From NCBI RefSeq assembly GCF_029338335.1, contig NZ_CP119796.1: a DNA stretch of 64,000 nt. One strand, written 5' to 3'. A program made the translations under genes and the position numbers. Under the pieces are notes generated by a model that had not been told where the DNA came from, searched no databases, and saw nothing but the letters and a program-made list of their open reading frames with translations. This document shows positions 26,165 to 34,324 of this stretch, piece after piece. This DNA is from Halomontanus rarus (lineage in GTDB: Archaea; Halobacteriota; Halobacteria; Halobacteriales; Natrialbaceae). Within the stretch, counting starts at the first letter, position 1. Every line of letters starts with the position of its first letter.

Positions 26165-26770
26165 TTATATATGTATCTGGGATACGACACCGAAATCGGA
26201 GAGCGCGGCGAACCCGCGGAACCCGTAGCCGAACACGAGTGCCGCGGGAACGCTACCTGCCAGTATCGCTCGAATCCACGACGTTTCGTTGACGACGCGA
26301 ATGCCGAGAAGCAAGAGGAATGCCCCGTAGCCCGCACAGAGAACGCGGAGTTCGGGAACCGGAACGCCGGCGAAGACACACGGCGCCGTCGAATAGGCGA
26401 GCACCTGAACGGTCTGGCTGATCCCCGCTCGATCCGGCACCGTCGGGACGAGCAACAGCGTCTGGAGCGCTGCGGTGAAGTGCAACGAAAGCGGCGCGAC
26501 GAGCAAGACGACGAGGCTCAGCCAGAACACCGCAGCGAGCGCCGGTGTGACGGGTAACGACGGATACGTGTCCGGCACGAGAACGTACCGCGTCGTCTCC
26601 GCACAGCAAACGACCGCCATGAGAAACGTCAATCCCGGCGCCTGATCGCCCGGCGACACGCCGACCCGAAAGAACCGTCGTGGCCGGATCAACACTTCGA
26701 GCCAGGCCCGAGCGAGCGCTCTCGGCCCGCGGTCTCGTCCTCCTTCGGGGTTCTCGATCCAGGTCGTCAT
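26165..26770 (-). CDS. Yip1-family membrane protein
   Basis: A 201-residue polytopic protein with the Yip1-domain look found in many haloarchaeal genes: a polar N-terminus (RALARAWLEVLIRPRRFFRVGVSPGDQ split at about residue 35) leads into five hydrophobic helices (PGLTFLMAVVCCAE, ALAAVFWLSLVVLLVAPLSL, QTVQVLAYSTAPCVFAGVP, LCAGYGAFLLLLGIRVV, ILAGSVPAALVFGYGF). The motif VQVLAYSTAP followed by a Tyr-Gly helix is typical of the family. It likely resides in the cytoplasmic membrane; its role is unknown. It is divergent from the membrane protein at 27051, with 280 bp between that hold only promoter-type sequence. Confidence 0.82.
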   Translation of the reverse strand: MTTWIENPEGGRDRGPRALARAWLEVLIRPRRFFRVGVSPGDQAPGLTFLMAVVCCAETTRYVLVPDTYPSLPVTPALAAVFWLSLVVLLVAPLSLHFTAALQTLLLVPTVPDRAGISQTVQVLAYSTAPCVFAGVPVPELRVLCAGYGAFLLLLGIRVVNETSWIRAILAGSVPAALVFGYGFRGFAALSDFGVVSQIHI

Positions 26771-27050
26771 CTGTCGCTGTCACGGCACCGATCGTGGTCG
26801 TGGGCACTCGTACGCCGACCCTCAGCCCAGAACGTGGTTCGGTGGTGCGCTCTCTCGAGAACGGACGTGGTCTCGACGACAGCACTGTCAGTGGTTTCGG
26901 CTCGATCGGTCTTCTCGATACCAACGGTAACGTGTGACATACCGATCCCGTCGGGTACTGGGCGTGGATTGGAACCGCCAGTTCTCCGCCGATCGTTCGT
27001 GATCGCGTCCACGAGTAAAACGGAGGAATCTGCGATTAAAGTGTTTACCA

Positions 27051-27788
27051 ATGTCTCCGACCCCCGTATCGGACCTGATCACCGGTGTAAGGCGTTCCAT
27101 AACGAAACGGGTCGAGTACAACGGGGAGACTATGAGCGTCATTCGCCGACCAGGTGTACTCGGGCAAACGACCCAGCGACGCCTCGTCGGAGCCACCTCC
27201 GCGTTGTCGGCCGCGGCGATCGAGGCGCTCACCGTCGGGACGTGGTTCGCGCTGGTCGCCGTCGAATCGCGAACGATCTTCACCGCCCTCGCCGGGCTCG
27301 GCGTTCTCCTGTTCGGGTCGTTGCTCCGCACGGGCGTGCTCGGCTCGGTGACAACTAATCCCTACCACCGCTCCCAACCGATGCGCTTCGTCGCTGCGAT
27401 CATCCTCACGGGTAGTTGGCTGGTCTGGCTGCTCACCGCGGAGTGGATCGGCGGCACCGAGGGTATCGCGCTCGCGGGCATCGTCCTCGCCGTCGGTCTC
27501 TGCGTGCAGTTCACGCTCGAGCGACGGACGTACTACCGCTATCGATCCACGCGACTCCGGCGGACGTTCACGGATGCGCTCGTTCCCAGCATCCTCGTCG
27601 CACTCGGCGCGACGATCCTGCTGACCGCGACCTGGATCGTCGACTGGGCGGTCGTCTTCGCACTCTTCCCGATCGGCGAAACGACCCTGACACTCGAGGT
27701 CGGGAGTATCGCCGCCGGGTTCGTCGGCTACGGCGTCTTTCTGTTTCTGGCACAGCAACGGCGATTCCACCGGTTGCTCACGCCCTGA
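27051..27788 (+). CDS. Haloarchaeal polytopic membrane protein
   Basis: A 245-residue protein with about six hydrophobic helices: AAIEALTVGTWFALVAV, TIFTALAGLGVLLFGSLL, FVAAIILTGSWLVWLLTA, GIALAGIVLAVGLCVQFTL, ALVPSILVALGATILLTA and ITVGFVGYGVFLFLAQQ-like at the end. No transport or enzyme motif stands out, and I do not recognise a named family. The first ATG is 27051; a second ATG at 27132 (MSVIRRPGVLGQ), behind a GGGGAG that could be a ribosome site, would give 218 residues and starts closer to the membrane part. It stands alone on the plus strand. Confidence 0.7.
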   Translation: MSPTPVSDLITGVRRSITKRVEYNGETMSVIRRPGVLGQTTQRRLVGATSALSAAAIEALTVGTWFALVAVESRTIFTALAGLGVLLFGSLLRTGVLGSVTTNPYHRSQPMRFVAAIILTGSWLVWLLTAEWIGGTEGIALAGIVLAVGLCVQFTLERRTYYRYRSTRLRRTFTDALVPSILVALGATILLTATWIVDWAVVFALFPIGETTLTLEVGSIAAGFVGYGVFLFLAQQRRFHRLLTP

Positions 27789-27864
27789 GTCCGGCCCGAA
27801 GGGAGCGATGTGAGCGGCGACCGTGCGTACGCGAGAACGGACTTATTCGGATCGAGCGAACCAG

Positions 27865-28524
27865 CTACTTCCCTCGAGCACCGACGTTCTGGTCGCTCTC
27901 GAACGAATCCGGGTCCGGTTCGATGTTGGCGTACTGGACCGCCCGCCGTCCCAGCGTCGCGATCCGCTCCTCGAGGTCGGGATCGACGAACGCGCCGTCC
28001 TCGAACGCCGAGTAGGAGTTGGCGATCGCCGCCTGATGGGGGATCACCCACGCGTTGAGCGACCGACAGACCGATCGCAGGTGCTCGAGGGTCGTCACCG
28101 GAAACGAACCGCCGGCGACCGCGAGCAGGCCGACCGTCTTGTCCTCGAACTCGTCGAAGCCGCAGTAGTCGAGCGCCGCCTTCAGCGGCGAGGAGTACGA
28201 GCCGTGGTACATCGGCGAGCCGAGCAGGATGGCGTCGGCCTCGCGGACGCGTGCGGCGAGTTCCTCGGCGTCACCGGCGTCCTCCCGATCGACGTCCGCG
28301 TCGTACAGCGGCAGGTCCAGTTCGCGGAGATCGATCAGGTCCGTTTCCGCGCCGGCGCGGTCGGCCGCCTCGAGCGCCCGCACCAGCGCAATATGGGTGT
28401 AACTATCGTCTCGGAGACTGCCACAGACCGCGGCGACGCGAATCGGTTCCTCGAGGCCGCCGTCGGTCCGGATATCGGAATCTGAATCTGAATCTGAATC
28501 TGAATCGCAGTCGGATTCGGTCAT
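27865..28524 (-). CDS. NADPH-dependent FMN reductase-like flavoprotein
   Basis: Start ATG 28524 gives 219 residues. After a Ser-Asp dipeptide leader comes the flavodoxin-like fold: VAAVCGSLRDDSYTHIAL (FMN phosphate loop GSLRxxS), LIDLRELDLPLYDAD, AILLGSPMYHGSYSSPLKAALDYC (flavin contact) and LLAVAGGSFPVTTLEHLRSV. These are the signatures of the NADPH-dependent FMN reductase/azoreductase family, which reduces FMN or quinones. The leader is encoded by a pure hexanucleotide repeat TCAGAT. It is downstream of mutY on the same strand with a gap of 77 bp. The electron acceptor is not determinable. Confidence 0.88.
   Translation of the reverse strand: MTESDCDSDSDSDSDSDIRTDGGLEEPIRVAAVCGSLRDDSYTHIALVRALEAADRAGAETDLIDLRELDLPLYDADVDREDAGDAEELAARVREADAILLGSPMYHGSYSSPLKAALDYCGFDEFEDKTVGLLAVAGGSFPVTTLEHLRSVCRSLNAWVIPHQAAIANSYSAFEDGAFVDPDLEERIATLGRRAVQYANIEPDPDSFESDQNVGARGK
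28480..28508 (-). repeat. Hexanucleotide repeat encoding Ser-Asp leader
   Basis: Four to five perfect copies of TGAATC on the + strand encode (Ser-Asp)n at the N-terminus of the flavoprotein. Changes in copy number would be in frame. Confidence 0.8.
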
Positions 28525-28601
28525 ACCCGTACATCGGACGGTCGGGTGAAAAATCCACGTACGGTACCGGTCGAGAAATGGAGTCGGGTGACGGCGAGCG
28601 A

Positions 28602-29588
28602 TCACCGCCGCAGACTCGCGACCGTCTCGCCGTCTCGTGTCTCGAGGGTCACGAGCCCGTCGTCCGCGAGGTCGGAGAGCACCCCTCGAAGCCACTCGCG
28701 ACCGTACTCGCCGTCGGGCGCGTAATCGACGCGGATTCGGTGGCCGAGCGTGTCCAACTCGAGGTCGTCGTACTCCCGGAGCGTGCCGACGACGCGCCCC
28801 CGAAACTGGCGGCGACTTCCCTCGAATGCGGGTTGCGTGGGGACGTCCGGCGCGGTGAAGTCGCCGGAGGCGTAAGCCGAACACCACTCGCGCCAGGGAC
28901 AGCCCGCCTCGTCACAGCGCGGGGTCTGCTGGCAGGCGACGCCGCCCAGTTCCATGATCGCGTTGTTCCAGACCCGCGAGCGCCCCGCGGGCATGAGATC
29001 GCTCGCGGCGTCTTCGAACGCCGCGTCGTCGTCCGGGACGTCGAACGCCCGGTAGCAGACGCGCTTGACGTTGGTGTCGACGACCGCGTCGCCGTCGTTG
29101 AACGCGAAACTCGCGACCGCGTTGGCGGTGTAGGGGCCGACGCCCATCAGCTCCTGGAGGCCGTCGGGTGTCCGCGGAAACGCGCCGTCGAATTCCTCCT
29201 CGACCTGTCGAGCCGCCTCGTGGAGGTACTTCGCCCGGTTGTTGTACCCCAGACTGTGGCTCGTCCAGAAGCCGACGACGTCCGCTCGATCGGCGTCGGC
29301 CAGCGCCGCCGTCGTCGGCCAGCGCTCCGTGAACTCCTCCCAGGCGTCGACGACCCGTCCCAGTTGGGTCTGTTGGCTCATCACCTCGCTGACGAGGATC
29401 TCGTAGGGGTCGTCGGTGCGCCGCCACGGGAAGTCGCGGTGGTCGCCCTCGTACCAGTCGACGAGCGCCTCGCGAACCGCCTCGAGATCGGCGGGGAGCG
29501 TCCACGTTTCGTCTTCGGGGCTGGAGTCGAAGTCGGGGTCGGAGTTGGAGTTGGAGTCGGAATCACCCGTCCGATCGCGCTCACTCAT
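28602..29588 (-). CDS. mutY: A/G-specific adenine glycosylase MutY
   Basis: A 328-residue HhH-GPD DNA glycosylase. After a Ser/Asn/Asp leader come FPWRRTDDPYEILVSEVMSQ with the catalytic Glu68 of the SEVM-QQT motif, the helix-hairpin-helix LMGVGPYTANAVASFAF, and the catalytic Asp in AVVDTNVKRV. An iron-sulfur site is suggested by four Cys in ACQQTPRCDEAGCPWREWC, but spacing is Cx5Cx4Cx5C rather than the usual Cx6Cx2Cx5C. It excises adenine opposite 8-oxoguanine. The C-terminal part is about 80 residues and lacks a clear NUDIX-like recognition domain. It precedes the flavoprotein gene on the same strand. Confidence 0.92.
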   Translation of the reverse strand: MSERDRTGDSDSNSNSDPDFDSSPEDETWTLPADLEAVREALVDWYEGDHRDFPWRRTDDPYEILVSEVMSQQTQLGRVVDAWEEFTERWPTTAALADADRADVVGFWTSHSLGYNNRAKYLHEAARQVEEEFDGAFPRTPDGLQELMGVGPYTANAVASFAFNDGDAVVDTNVKRVCYRAFDVPDDDAAFEDAASDLMPAGRSRVWNNAIMELGGVACQQTPRCDEAGCPWREWCSAYASGDFTAPDVPTQPAFEGSRRQFRGRVVGTLREYDDLELDTLGHRIRVDYAPDGEYGREWLRGVLSDLADDGLVTLETRDGETVASLRR

Positions 29589-29721
29589 CGGTCGACCTAG
29601 CGAACCGGCTTCCTTACGGCTACCGGTTCCCGACGTCGTCCCGGATCTCGAAGCCGACCTCGACCCACAGCCAGCACGAAAGGCCTATGCGGCGGGCTCG
29701 AGACCACTGATACACGAACAC

Positions 29722-30045
29722 ATGACTCTCGAGGACCTCACCGACGACGTACAGGACACGTACACGGAGCTGGGCGACGAACTCCCCGTCTCGCTCGACC
29801 GCGAAACCCGCAACGAACTCGCCTTGCTCCAGACGACGCTCGAGCCCGAGGAGACCGACGAACTCGTTCGCCGGGCGGTCCACATGCTCTTTCAAACCGC
29901 CGTCGAGACGGGCAACCTGGACTTCCACCTCCGATCGGGTTACGACGTGACCTACGACGAGTACCTCTCCGGAATGACCTTCGACGAGATGACCGGTGCC
30001 GATCAGTATCCCACGATGGACGACGAGCGTCGGTATCAGTTCTAG
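29722..30045 (+). CDS. Conserved haloarchaeal hypothetical protein
   Basis: The start ATG 29722 opens a 107-residue acidic soluble protein: MTLEDLTDDVQDTYTELGDE, a helical middle (RNELALLQTTLEPEETDELV, RRAVHMLFQTAVETG) and a conserved-looking end rich in aromatic and acidic residues (LRSGYDVTYDEYLSGMTFDE). It looks like a short haloarchaeal family of unknown function; I cannot name a domain. It is divergent from mutY with 133 bp between, and the MITE-like element begins 125 bp downstream of its stop. No signal or membrane segment is visible. Confidence 0.72.
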   Translation: MTLEDLTDDVQDTYTELGDELPVSLDRETRNELALLQTTLEPEETDELVRRAVHMLFQTAVETGNLDFHLRSGYDVTYDEYLSGMTFDEMTGADQYPTMDDERRYQF

Positions 30046-30170
30046 GGTCGCCGTCCGCGTGCAGCCGGGTGCATCTCAGTTCCACGCGGTCTGCCGCGCG
30101 GATGCCTCTCGATCTCGACTCGCCTCTCTCGACGAGCGCCGTCCCTCGAGCGCTCGCGGTGACTATAGTA

Positions 30171-30242
30171 GCCACTGAAAGTCAATGCACACCTGATCGC
30201 ACGACAGCTGTGCGATCAGTGTGTAAATAGTTTCAGTTGTTA
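30171..30242. mobile_element. MITE-like element, copy 1 (72 bp)
   Basis: The two ends are inverted repeats: GCCACTGAAAGTCAATGCAC at the left pairs imperfectly with the complement of the right end, TGTGTAAATAGTTTCAGTTG, and both continue inward to CTGATCG. Flanks CTATAGTA and CTATAGAG resemble an 8-bp target duplication. There is no coding capacity. A second copy of 113 bp with the same ends lies at 62465-62577. The element overlaps the 3' end of the gene at 30233-30874. Confidence 0.75.
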
Positions 30243-30874
30243 CTATAGAGTCGCCGTCCGGCGAGATAGAGCGGGAGACCGGCCAGTATTCCGGCGAAGA
30301 GGAACCTCGGAACGATCATCTGTACGATCCCCGGCCCGAACGGCGACCCCCAGATTGCGACCGCGAAGACGACGAACGGAACGAACAGCACGAACGTGAG
30401 TATCGCTCGATCCTCCGTGGTTCGCGCGAACGCGAAACAGAACACGATCGCGGCGACGAACGGGATCAGGACGTGGTGGTCGAAGATCAGGTCGATCCAG
30501 GTGGGCCCCAGAAATGACATCGGTCTCACGCTGGTAACGACTTGCGCGTAGGCACCGCTCGAGGCGCTGACGATCACGACGGCGGTGCCAGCAGTGGGTA
30601 CGAACCGAGGTTCGATACCGAGCGCACCGATCGAAAGGATTCCAGCGGCGGCGACGACGTACGTGACGCCGATTCCGACCCAGATCGGCGTCCAGGGAAT
30701 CGACGCGAGACCGAGCGAACCGGCGATCAAGACGAAGCCCAGCCCACCAGTGCGATCGACAACGTGTGTTCGGTCACGAAACGATCGTACTTGATACCCG
30801 GGTGATATATGCTTTCCTGTAGTTCGACGTCGAAGGAATCGAAGTCGGACCGATATCGATTCACCGTCGGTCAC
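30233..30874 (-). CDS. Polytopic membrane protein with MITE-derived C-terminus
   Basis: GTG 30874 starts a 213-residue protein with about six hydrophobic helices (GLGFVLIAGSLGLASIP, WVGIGVTYVVAAAGILSI, TAVVIVSASSGAYAQVV, HVLIPFVAAIVFCFAFA, LTFVLFVPFVVFAVAIW and IVPRFLFAGILAGLPLYLA). No family is recognised. The start is supported by a TATATA box 30 bp upstream, giving a leaderless message. The last codons (SerAsnAsn) and the TGA stop lie inside the MITE-like repeat, so the present C-terminus was created by insertion; an ancestral protein may have been longer. Confidence 0.68.
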   Translation of the reverse strand: MTDGESISVRLRFLRRRTTGKHISPGYQVRSFRDRTHVVDRTGGLGFVLIAGSLGLASIPWTPIWVGIGVTYVVAAAGILSIGALGIEPRFVPTAGTAVVIVSASSGAYAQVVTSVRPMSFLGPTWIDLIFDHHVLIPFVAAIVFCFAFARTTEDRAILTFVLFVPFVVFAVAIWGSPFGPGIVQMIVPRFLFAGILAGLPLYLAGRRLYSNN

Positions 30875-30930
30875 GACTCACCGTTCGATATCGAGCGCGG
30901 TTATATACTGATTCGCTGCAAGGGACGACT
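30875..30930. promoter_or_regulatory. 56-bp bidirectional promoter with one shared TATATA
   Basis: A single TATATA at 30902-30907 lies about 26 bp before ATG 30931 on the plus strand and about 30 bp before GTG 30874 on the minus strand. Both distances fit an archaeal TATA box serving a leaderless transcript, so one symmetrical box may serve both genes. Confidence 0.6.
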
Positions 30931-31116
30931 ATGGCAACCGACGGAACCTGCTCTCACACCACCGAGTCGACCGCACCCTCGAGCGCGAACCCCTCGAGAA
31001 CGGAGACGTCCGAACTCGAGGCCTACGTGTCGCCGACGGCGGACTTCCTGCTCCTGTTCGTGCTGGCGGTCGCGCTCACGGCCGCCGTGGCTGGCGGCGC
31101 TATTTTTATCCCCTGA
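30931..31116 (+). CDS. Small single-TM protein
   Basis: A 61-residue protein with a Ser/Thr-rich polar N-terminus of about 35 residues and one hydrophobic helix at the C-terminus (ADFLLLFVLAVALTAAVAGG, then AIFIP). It fits a small membrane-anchored protein of unknown role with the polar part on one side. ATG 30931 sits about 26 bp after a shared TATATA, so the message should be leaderless. Seventeen bases after its stop a further membrane protein starts at GTG 31133; the spacer holds CCTGAGATCCTCTCAGG, a short inverted repeat. Confidence 0.65.
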   Translation: MATDGTCSHTTESTAPSSANPSRTETSELEAYVSPTADFLLLFVLAVALTAAVAGGAIFIP

Positions 31117-31132
31117 GATCCTCTCAGGACAC

Positions 31133-31471
31133 GTGAACGATATCGGGGCCACCGTCGTCAAGTACCTCACCGAACGCGAGCGCTCGTTGTGGATCGGTGC
31201 CCTCCTGCTGTACGGCGTCGGCGATACCGTCACGACAGTCTGGGGGCTCTCGACCGGCAGCGTGGCCGAGGCCGGACCGATCGCCGGACCCGTGATCGAA
31301 GCCTACGGTCGCGAGAGCTTGCTCGGTCTCAAACTCGTCGTCTTCGGGCTCTTCTACGCGGTCTGGTCATCCCTTCGAACGGCTGGTCGCGTCGCCGTCC
31401 CGCTCGCACTGGCCGTGGTCGGCGGGCTCGTAACCGTCTGGAACGTCGTCGTCGTCCTGTCGGCGTCGTGA
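31133..31471 (+). CDS. Small polytopic membrane protein
   Basis: GTG 31133 starts a 112-residue product with AGGA three bases upstream as a likely ribosome site. Hydrophobic segments are LWIGALLLYGVGDTVTTVWG, LLGLKLVVFGLFYAVWSSL and VAVPLALAVVGGLVTVWNVV, so three helices are expected. The phrase GVGDTVTTVWGL with the charged Asp in the first helix resembles conserved haloarchaeal membrane families (DUF5658-like in layout). It follows the single-TM gene by 16 bp and is probably co-transcribed. Function unknown. Confidence 0.68.
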   Translation: MNDIGATVVKYLTERERSLWIGALLLYGVGDTVTTVWGLSTGSVAEAGPIAGPVIEAYGRESLLGLKLVVFGLFYAVWSSLRTAGRVAVPLALAVVGGLVTVWNVVVVLSAS

Positions 31472-31494
31472 TCGCCAGTGGACTCGTTACGTGC

Positions 31495-32835
31495 CTATCC
31501 GCCGGCGTCCGCGACCGCCTCGCAGAGGAGATCGGCTCCGAGCTCGATCTCCCGCTCGGTGACGTCCAGCGGCGGCAACAGGCGCAGCGTCTTGTAGCCA
31601 CAGCCGAGCGTCAGGAGACCGCGTTGCAGTGCGGCCGCGATAGCGTCCTGCCGTCTCGCCTTGGTATCGAACTCGACGGCCAGCATGAGCCCCCGTCCGC
31701 GGACGTCGACGAGCGCCTCCGACTCGGCCGCCGCCGTCTCGAGTCGCTCCCGAAATTGCCGGCCGCGTTCGCGGACGTTCTCGAGGAGGTTCGCCTCGCG
31801 GATCGCGTCGATCGTGAGCACGCCCTGCATCGAGGCGACGACGTCCCCAGCGCCCCACGTCGAGGAGAGCCGGCCGGTCTCCTCGGGGAAGACGTCCGAG
31901 CGCGAGATCGTCGCGCCCACGCGCAGTCCCTTCCCGCTGGTGATTACGTCCGGGGTGAGCTCGAGGTGGTCGATACCCCAGATCTCGCCGGTTCGGCCGA
32001 GTCCCGACTGGATCTCGTCGGCGACAATCTTGACGTCGAAGCGCTCGCGGATTGCCGCGAGGTCTCGCGCGAAGTCGTCGTGGGCGACGCGATACCCGCC
32101 CTCGCCCTGGACGGGCTCGATGATGAGAAAGGCGACCTCGTCGGGATCGATCACGCCGCGATCGGGATCGAGTCTGTCGGCGACGACGTTGCCGCCGGGG
32201 CCGTCGGTACACCACTGCTGATCGTACTCCGCTTGCGTCGAGGGGAAGGGGACGCTGACGACGCCGGGAACCTCCGGATACCCCTTCCGGTGGACTGCCT
32301 TCGATCGGTTCAAGGAGAGCGCGCCCAGCGTGCGACCGTGGAAAGCGCCGTCGAAGGTGAAGGCGCGGTGGCCGCCCGAGGCGTAGCAGATCTTGATGGC
32401 GTTCTCGACGGCCTCGGCGCCGGAGTTCGAGAGGAAGACGCGATCCATGTCGTAGTGGCTCGTCAGGTCGACGAGCCGGTCCATCAGTTGCGTGGGGCCG
32501 GGAAACTCGCTGTCGTCCGGGGAGCCGCCGCCGCTGACGTAGAAGTCCTGGCCGGCGATCTTCAGCGGATCGACGAGGTCGAACTCCCGGAGGCGGTCGA
32601 GAATTAGCGGGTTGTTGTACCCCAGCGGCGCGGCGGCGACGTGACTCGTGAAGTCCATGAGGACGTTCCCGTCGACGTCGGTACAGAAGGGGCCGATCGC
32701 CGGCTCCTGGACGTCCCAGACGAACTCGTAGACGTACGTACTCGGCGCGGCGTTCGCGTGGTGGTACTCGACCCAGCGCTCGGCGCGTTCGCCGGGTACC
32801 CGATCCACCTGAGGTTCGACCGTCTCTCTGTCCAT
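31495..32835 (-). CDS. Class III aminotransferase (acetylornithine/GABA type)
   Basis: A 446-residue PLP enzyme of aminotransferase class III. Motifs: DVDGNVLMDFTSHVAAAPLG, FLSNSGAEAVENAIKICY (PLP phosphate contact), FDGAFHGRTLGALSL, FLIIEPVQGEGGY, KIVADEIQSGLGRTGE (PLP Asp) and ITSGKGLRVG with the Schiff-base Lys. Length and the FVSGGG-type middle fit the archaeal 4-aminobutyrate/omega-amino-acid group rather than ArgD of arginine synthesis. It converts an omega-amino acid and 2-oxoglutarate or pyruvate to the semialdehyde and amino acid. It converges on the small membrane gene. The exact substrate is uncertain. Confidence 0.92.
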   Translation of the reverse strand: MDRETVEPQVDRVPGERAERWVEYHHANAAPSTYVYEFVWDVQEPAIGPFCTDVDGNVLMDFTSHVAAAPLGYNNPLILDRLREFDLVDPLKIAGQDFYVSGGGSPDDSEFPGPTQLMDRLVDLTSHYDMDRVFLSNSGAEAVENAIKICYASGGHRAFTFDGAFHGRTLGALSLNRSKAVHRKGYPEVPGVVSVPFPSTQAEYDQQWCTDGPGGNVVADRLDPDRGVIDPDEVAFLIIEPVQGEGGYRVAHDDFARDLAAIRERFDVKIVADEIQSGLGRTGEIWGIDHLELTPDVITSGKGLRVGATISRSDVFPEETGRLSSTWGAGDVVASMQGVLTIDAIREANLLENVRERGRQFRERLETAAAESEALVDVRGRGLMLAVEFDTKARRQDAIAAALQRGLLTLGCGYKTLRLLPPLDVTEREIELGADLLCEAVADAGG

Positions 32836-32894
32836 GCGTCCACTACGATCACCGATCGATTAAAGGATTCGTCAGGTTCGCATCGATTGCATCG

Positions 32895-34193
32895 CTAAAT
32901 CACGAGAACGACCGATGCGAGCGCGCCACCTAGTAACAATACCGCGCTGTAGATCGCTACCCGCCGCTTGAACTGCGTGTTCGTCGACGCCGCCGCGAGC
33001 ACCGCCTTGACGACGATGCTCGAGACGGTCGCCAGCAGGATGGCGATCGTTGCCTCCGTGGAGGTCAACTGCCCGCCGCGGTAGAGGACGACCGCGGAGG
33101 TCGTCGCTCCGGCGCTCGAAACGAGCCCGCTCGCGAGCGCGGTGGCGTAGAAACCGATCGTCCCGAACCACTGCTCCGCGAGCGACCCGAAGACGAGGAC
33201 GACGAGGAAGACCGCGCCGAACCCGAGCGCGTTCTTCATCGAGAACGGATTGTCGAGTTCGATCTCGGTCGATTCCCGCCAGTTCGCGGTGAACGCGGTA
33301 ACGGCGAACGCGAGGACGATCACGGCGCCGAGGGGAACGAACGCTTCGATCAGCGGCGAGACGTCGCTCCCGACCGTAAACGCCACGGCGATCGCGAGGT
33401 TGCGAACGGCCATCGCGGCGTCGGCGAGCAGGATCGCCGCGACCGCGTAGGAGGCGGCCTCCGGACGCTGTCGGACGTGATCGAGCATCGTTCCGACGAC
33501 GGCCGTCGACGACGCCAGCCCGCCGAAGAAGCCGGTGACGGCGATGCCGCGGCCGCCGTAGGTCGAGACGATCGCGTAGTTGGCGATCCCGATACCCGCC
33601 ACGGCGACGACCATGAGCCAGATGACCTGGGGCTCGAGCGGGATGGTGACGCCGGCGATTTCGGGCTCGTACGTGGCCGGAAGGATCGGATAGATGACGA
33701 ACGCGAGGATCGCGAACTCCGTGGTCGAGCGCATCTCTTCTCTCGACAGTCCCCAGGCGAACTCGTGGAGTTCCCGCTTGAGGACCAAGAGGAGCGACGA
33801 GAGGACGGCGACGGTGACGCCCTCGATGATGAATCCGGCGGCGACGAGCGCGCCGACGCCGTAGGCGACGAGCATCGAGACGGAGGTCGTCAGCGAGAGG
33901 CCGGTGTCCTCGTCGTCGTCAGTGAGCCCCTGAACTGCGAGCAAGACGCCCTGGACGATCACCAGCAACCCTCCCAGGAGTAACAGGCTCTCGCCGACGT
34001 CGGCTTCGCGGACGAGGACGGTGAAGACGGCACCCAACAGGCTGATCAGGGAGAAGGTTCGGATCCCCGCGGACTTCTGGGACCACTCCCGCTCGAGCCC
34101 GAGGAACATCCCCAGCGCACCGGCCAGCGCGATACGAACTACTGTCTCCTCGAGGGGCGCGTCGACGACCTGCTGGAGAACGACCTCGTTCAC
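32895..34193 (-). CDS. MgtC/SapB-DUF4010 membrane protein
   Basis: Starting at GTG 34193 (VNEVVLQQVVDAPLEETVVRI) the product is 432 residues with about 12 hydrophobic helices. The N-terminal part shows the MgtC/SapB signature (VVRIALAGALGMFLGLEREW and AGIRTFSLISLLGA), and the rest is DUF4010 (GGLASSTAVVGTMLDHVR, LASGLVSSAGATTSAVVLY). TTTATAT lies 30 bp before the GTG, so the transcript should begin at that codon, which settles the start. Function is unproven; MgtC relatives are linked to magnesium homeostasis. It shares a 131-bp divergent region with the AI-2E-type permease. Confidence 0.9.
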   Translation of the reverse strand: MNEVVLQQVVDAPLEETVVRIALAGALGMFLGLEREWSQKSAGIRTFSLISLLGAVFTVLVREADVGESLLLLGGLLVIVQGVLLAVQGLTDDDEDTGLSLTTSVSMLVAYGVGALVAAGFIIEGVTVAVLSSLLLVLKRELHEFAWGLSREEMRSTTEFAILAFVIYPILPATYEPEIAGVTIPLEPQVIWLMVVAVAGIGIANYAIVSTYGGRGIAVTGFFGGLASSTAVVGTMLDHVRQRPEAASYAVAAILLADAAMAVRNLAIAVAFTVGSDVSPLIEAFVPLGAVIVLAFAVTAFTANWRESTEIELDNPFSMKNALGFGAVFLVVLVFGSLAEQWFGTIGFYATALASGLVSSAGATTSAVVLYRGGQLTSTEATIAILLATVSSIVVKAVLAAASTNTQFKRRVAIYSAVLLLGGALASVVLVI

Positions 34194-34324
34194 CTCGAGA
34201 CGTTCACCGGTCGGCCATATAAACGACTCGCCGAGTAAAACGTCGTGCAACTGCAGGAGGGCAGGTCGATGAATCGTCCAAGACCACCGACAGGTATTTC
34301 GATCACGCCTGTGATTGGGCGAGT

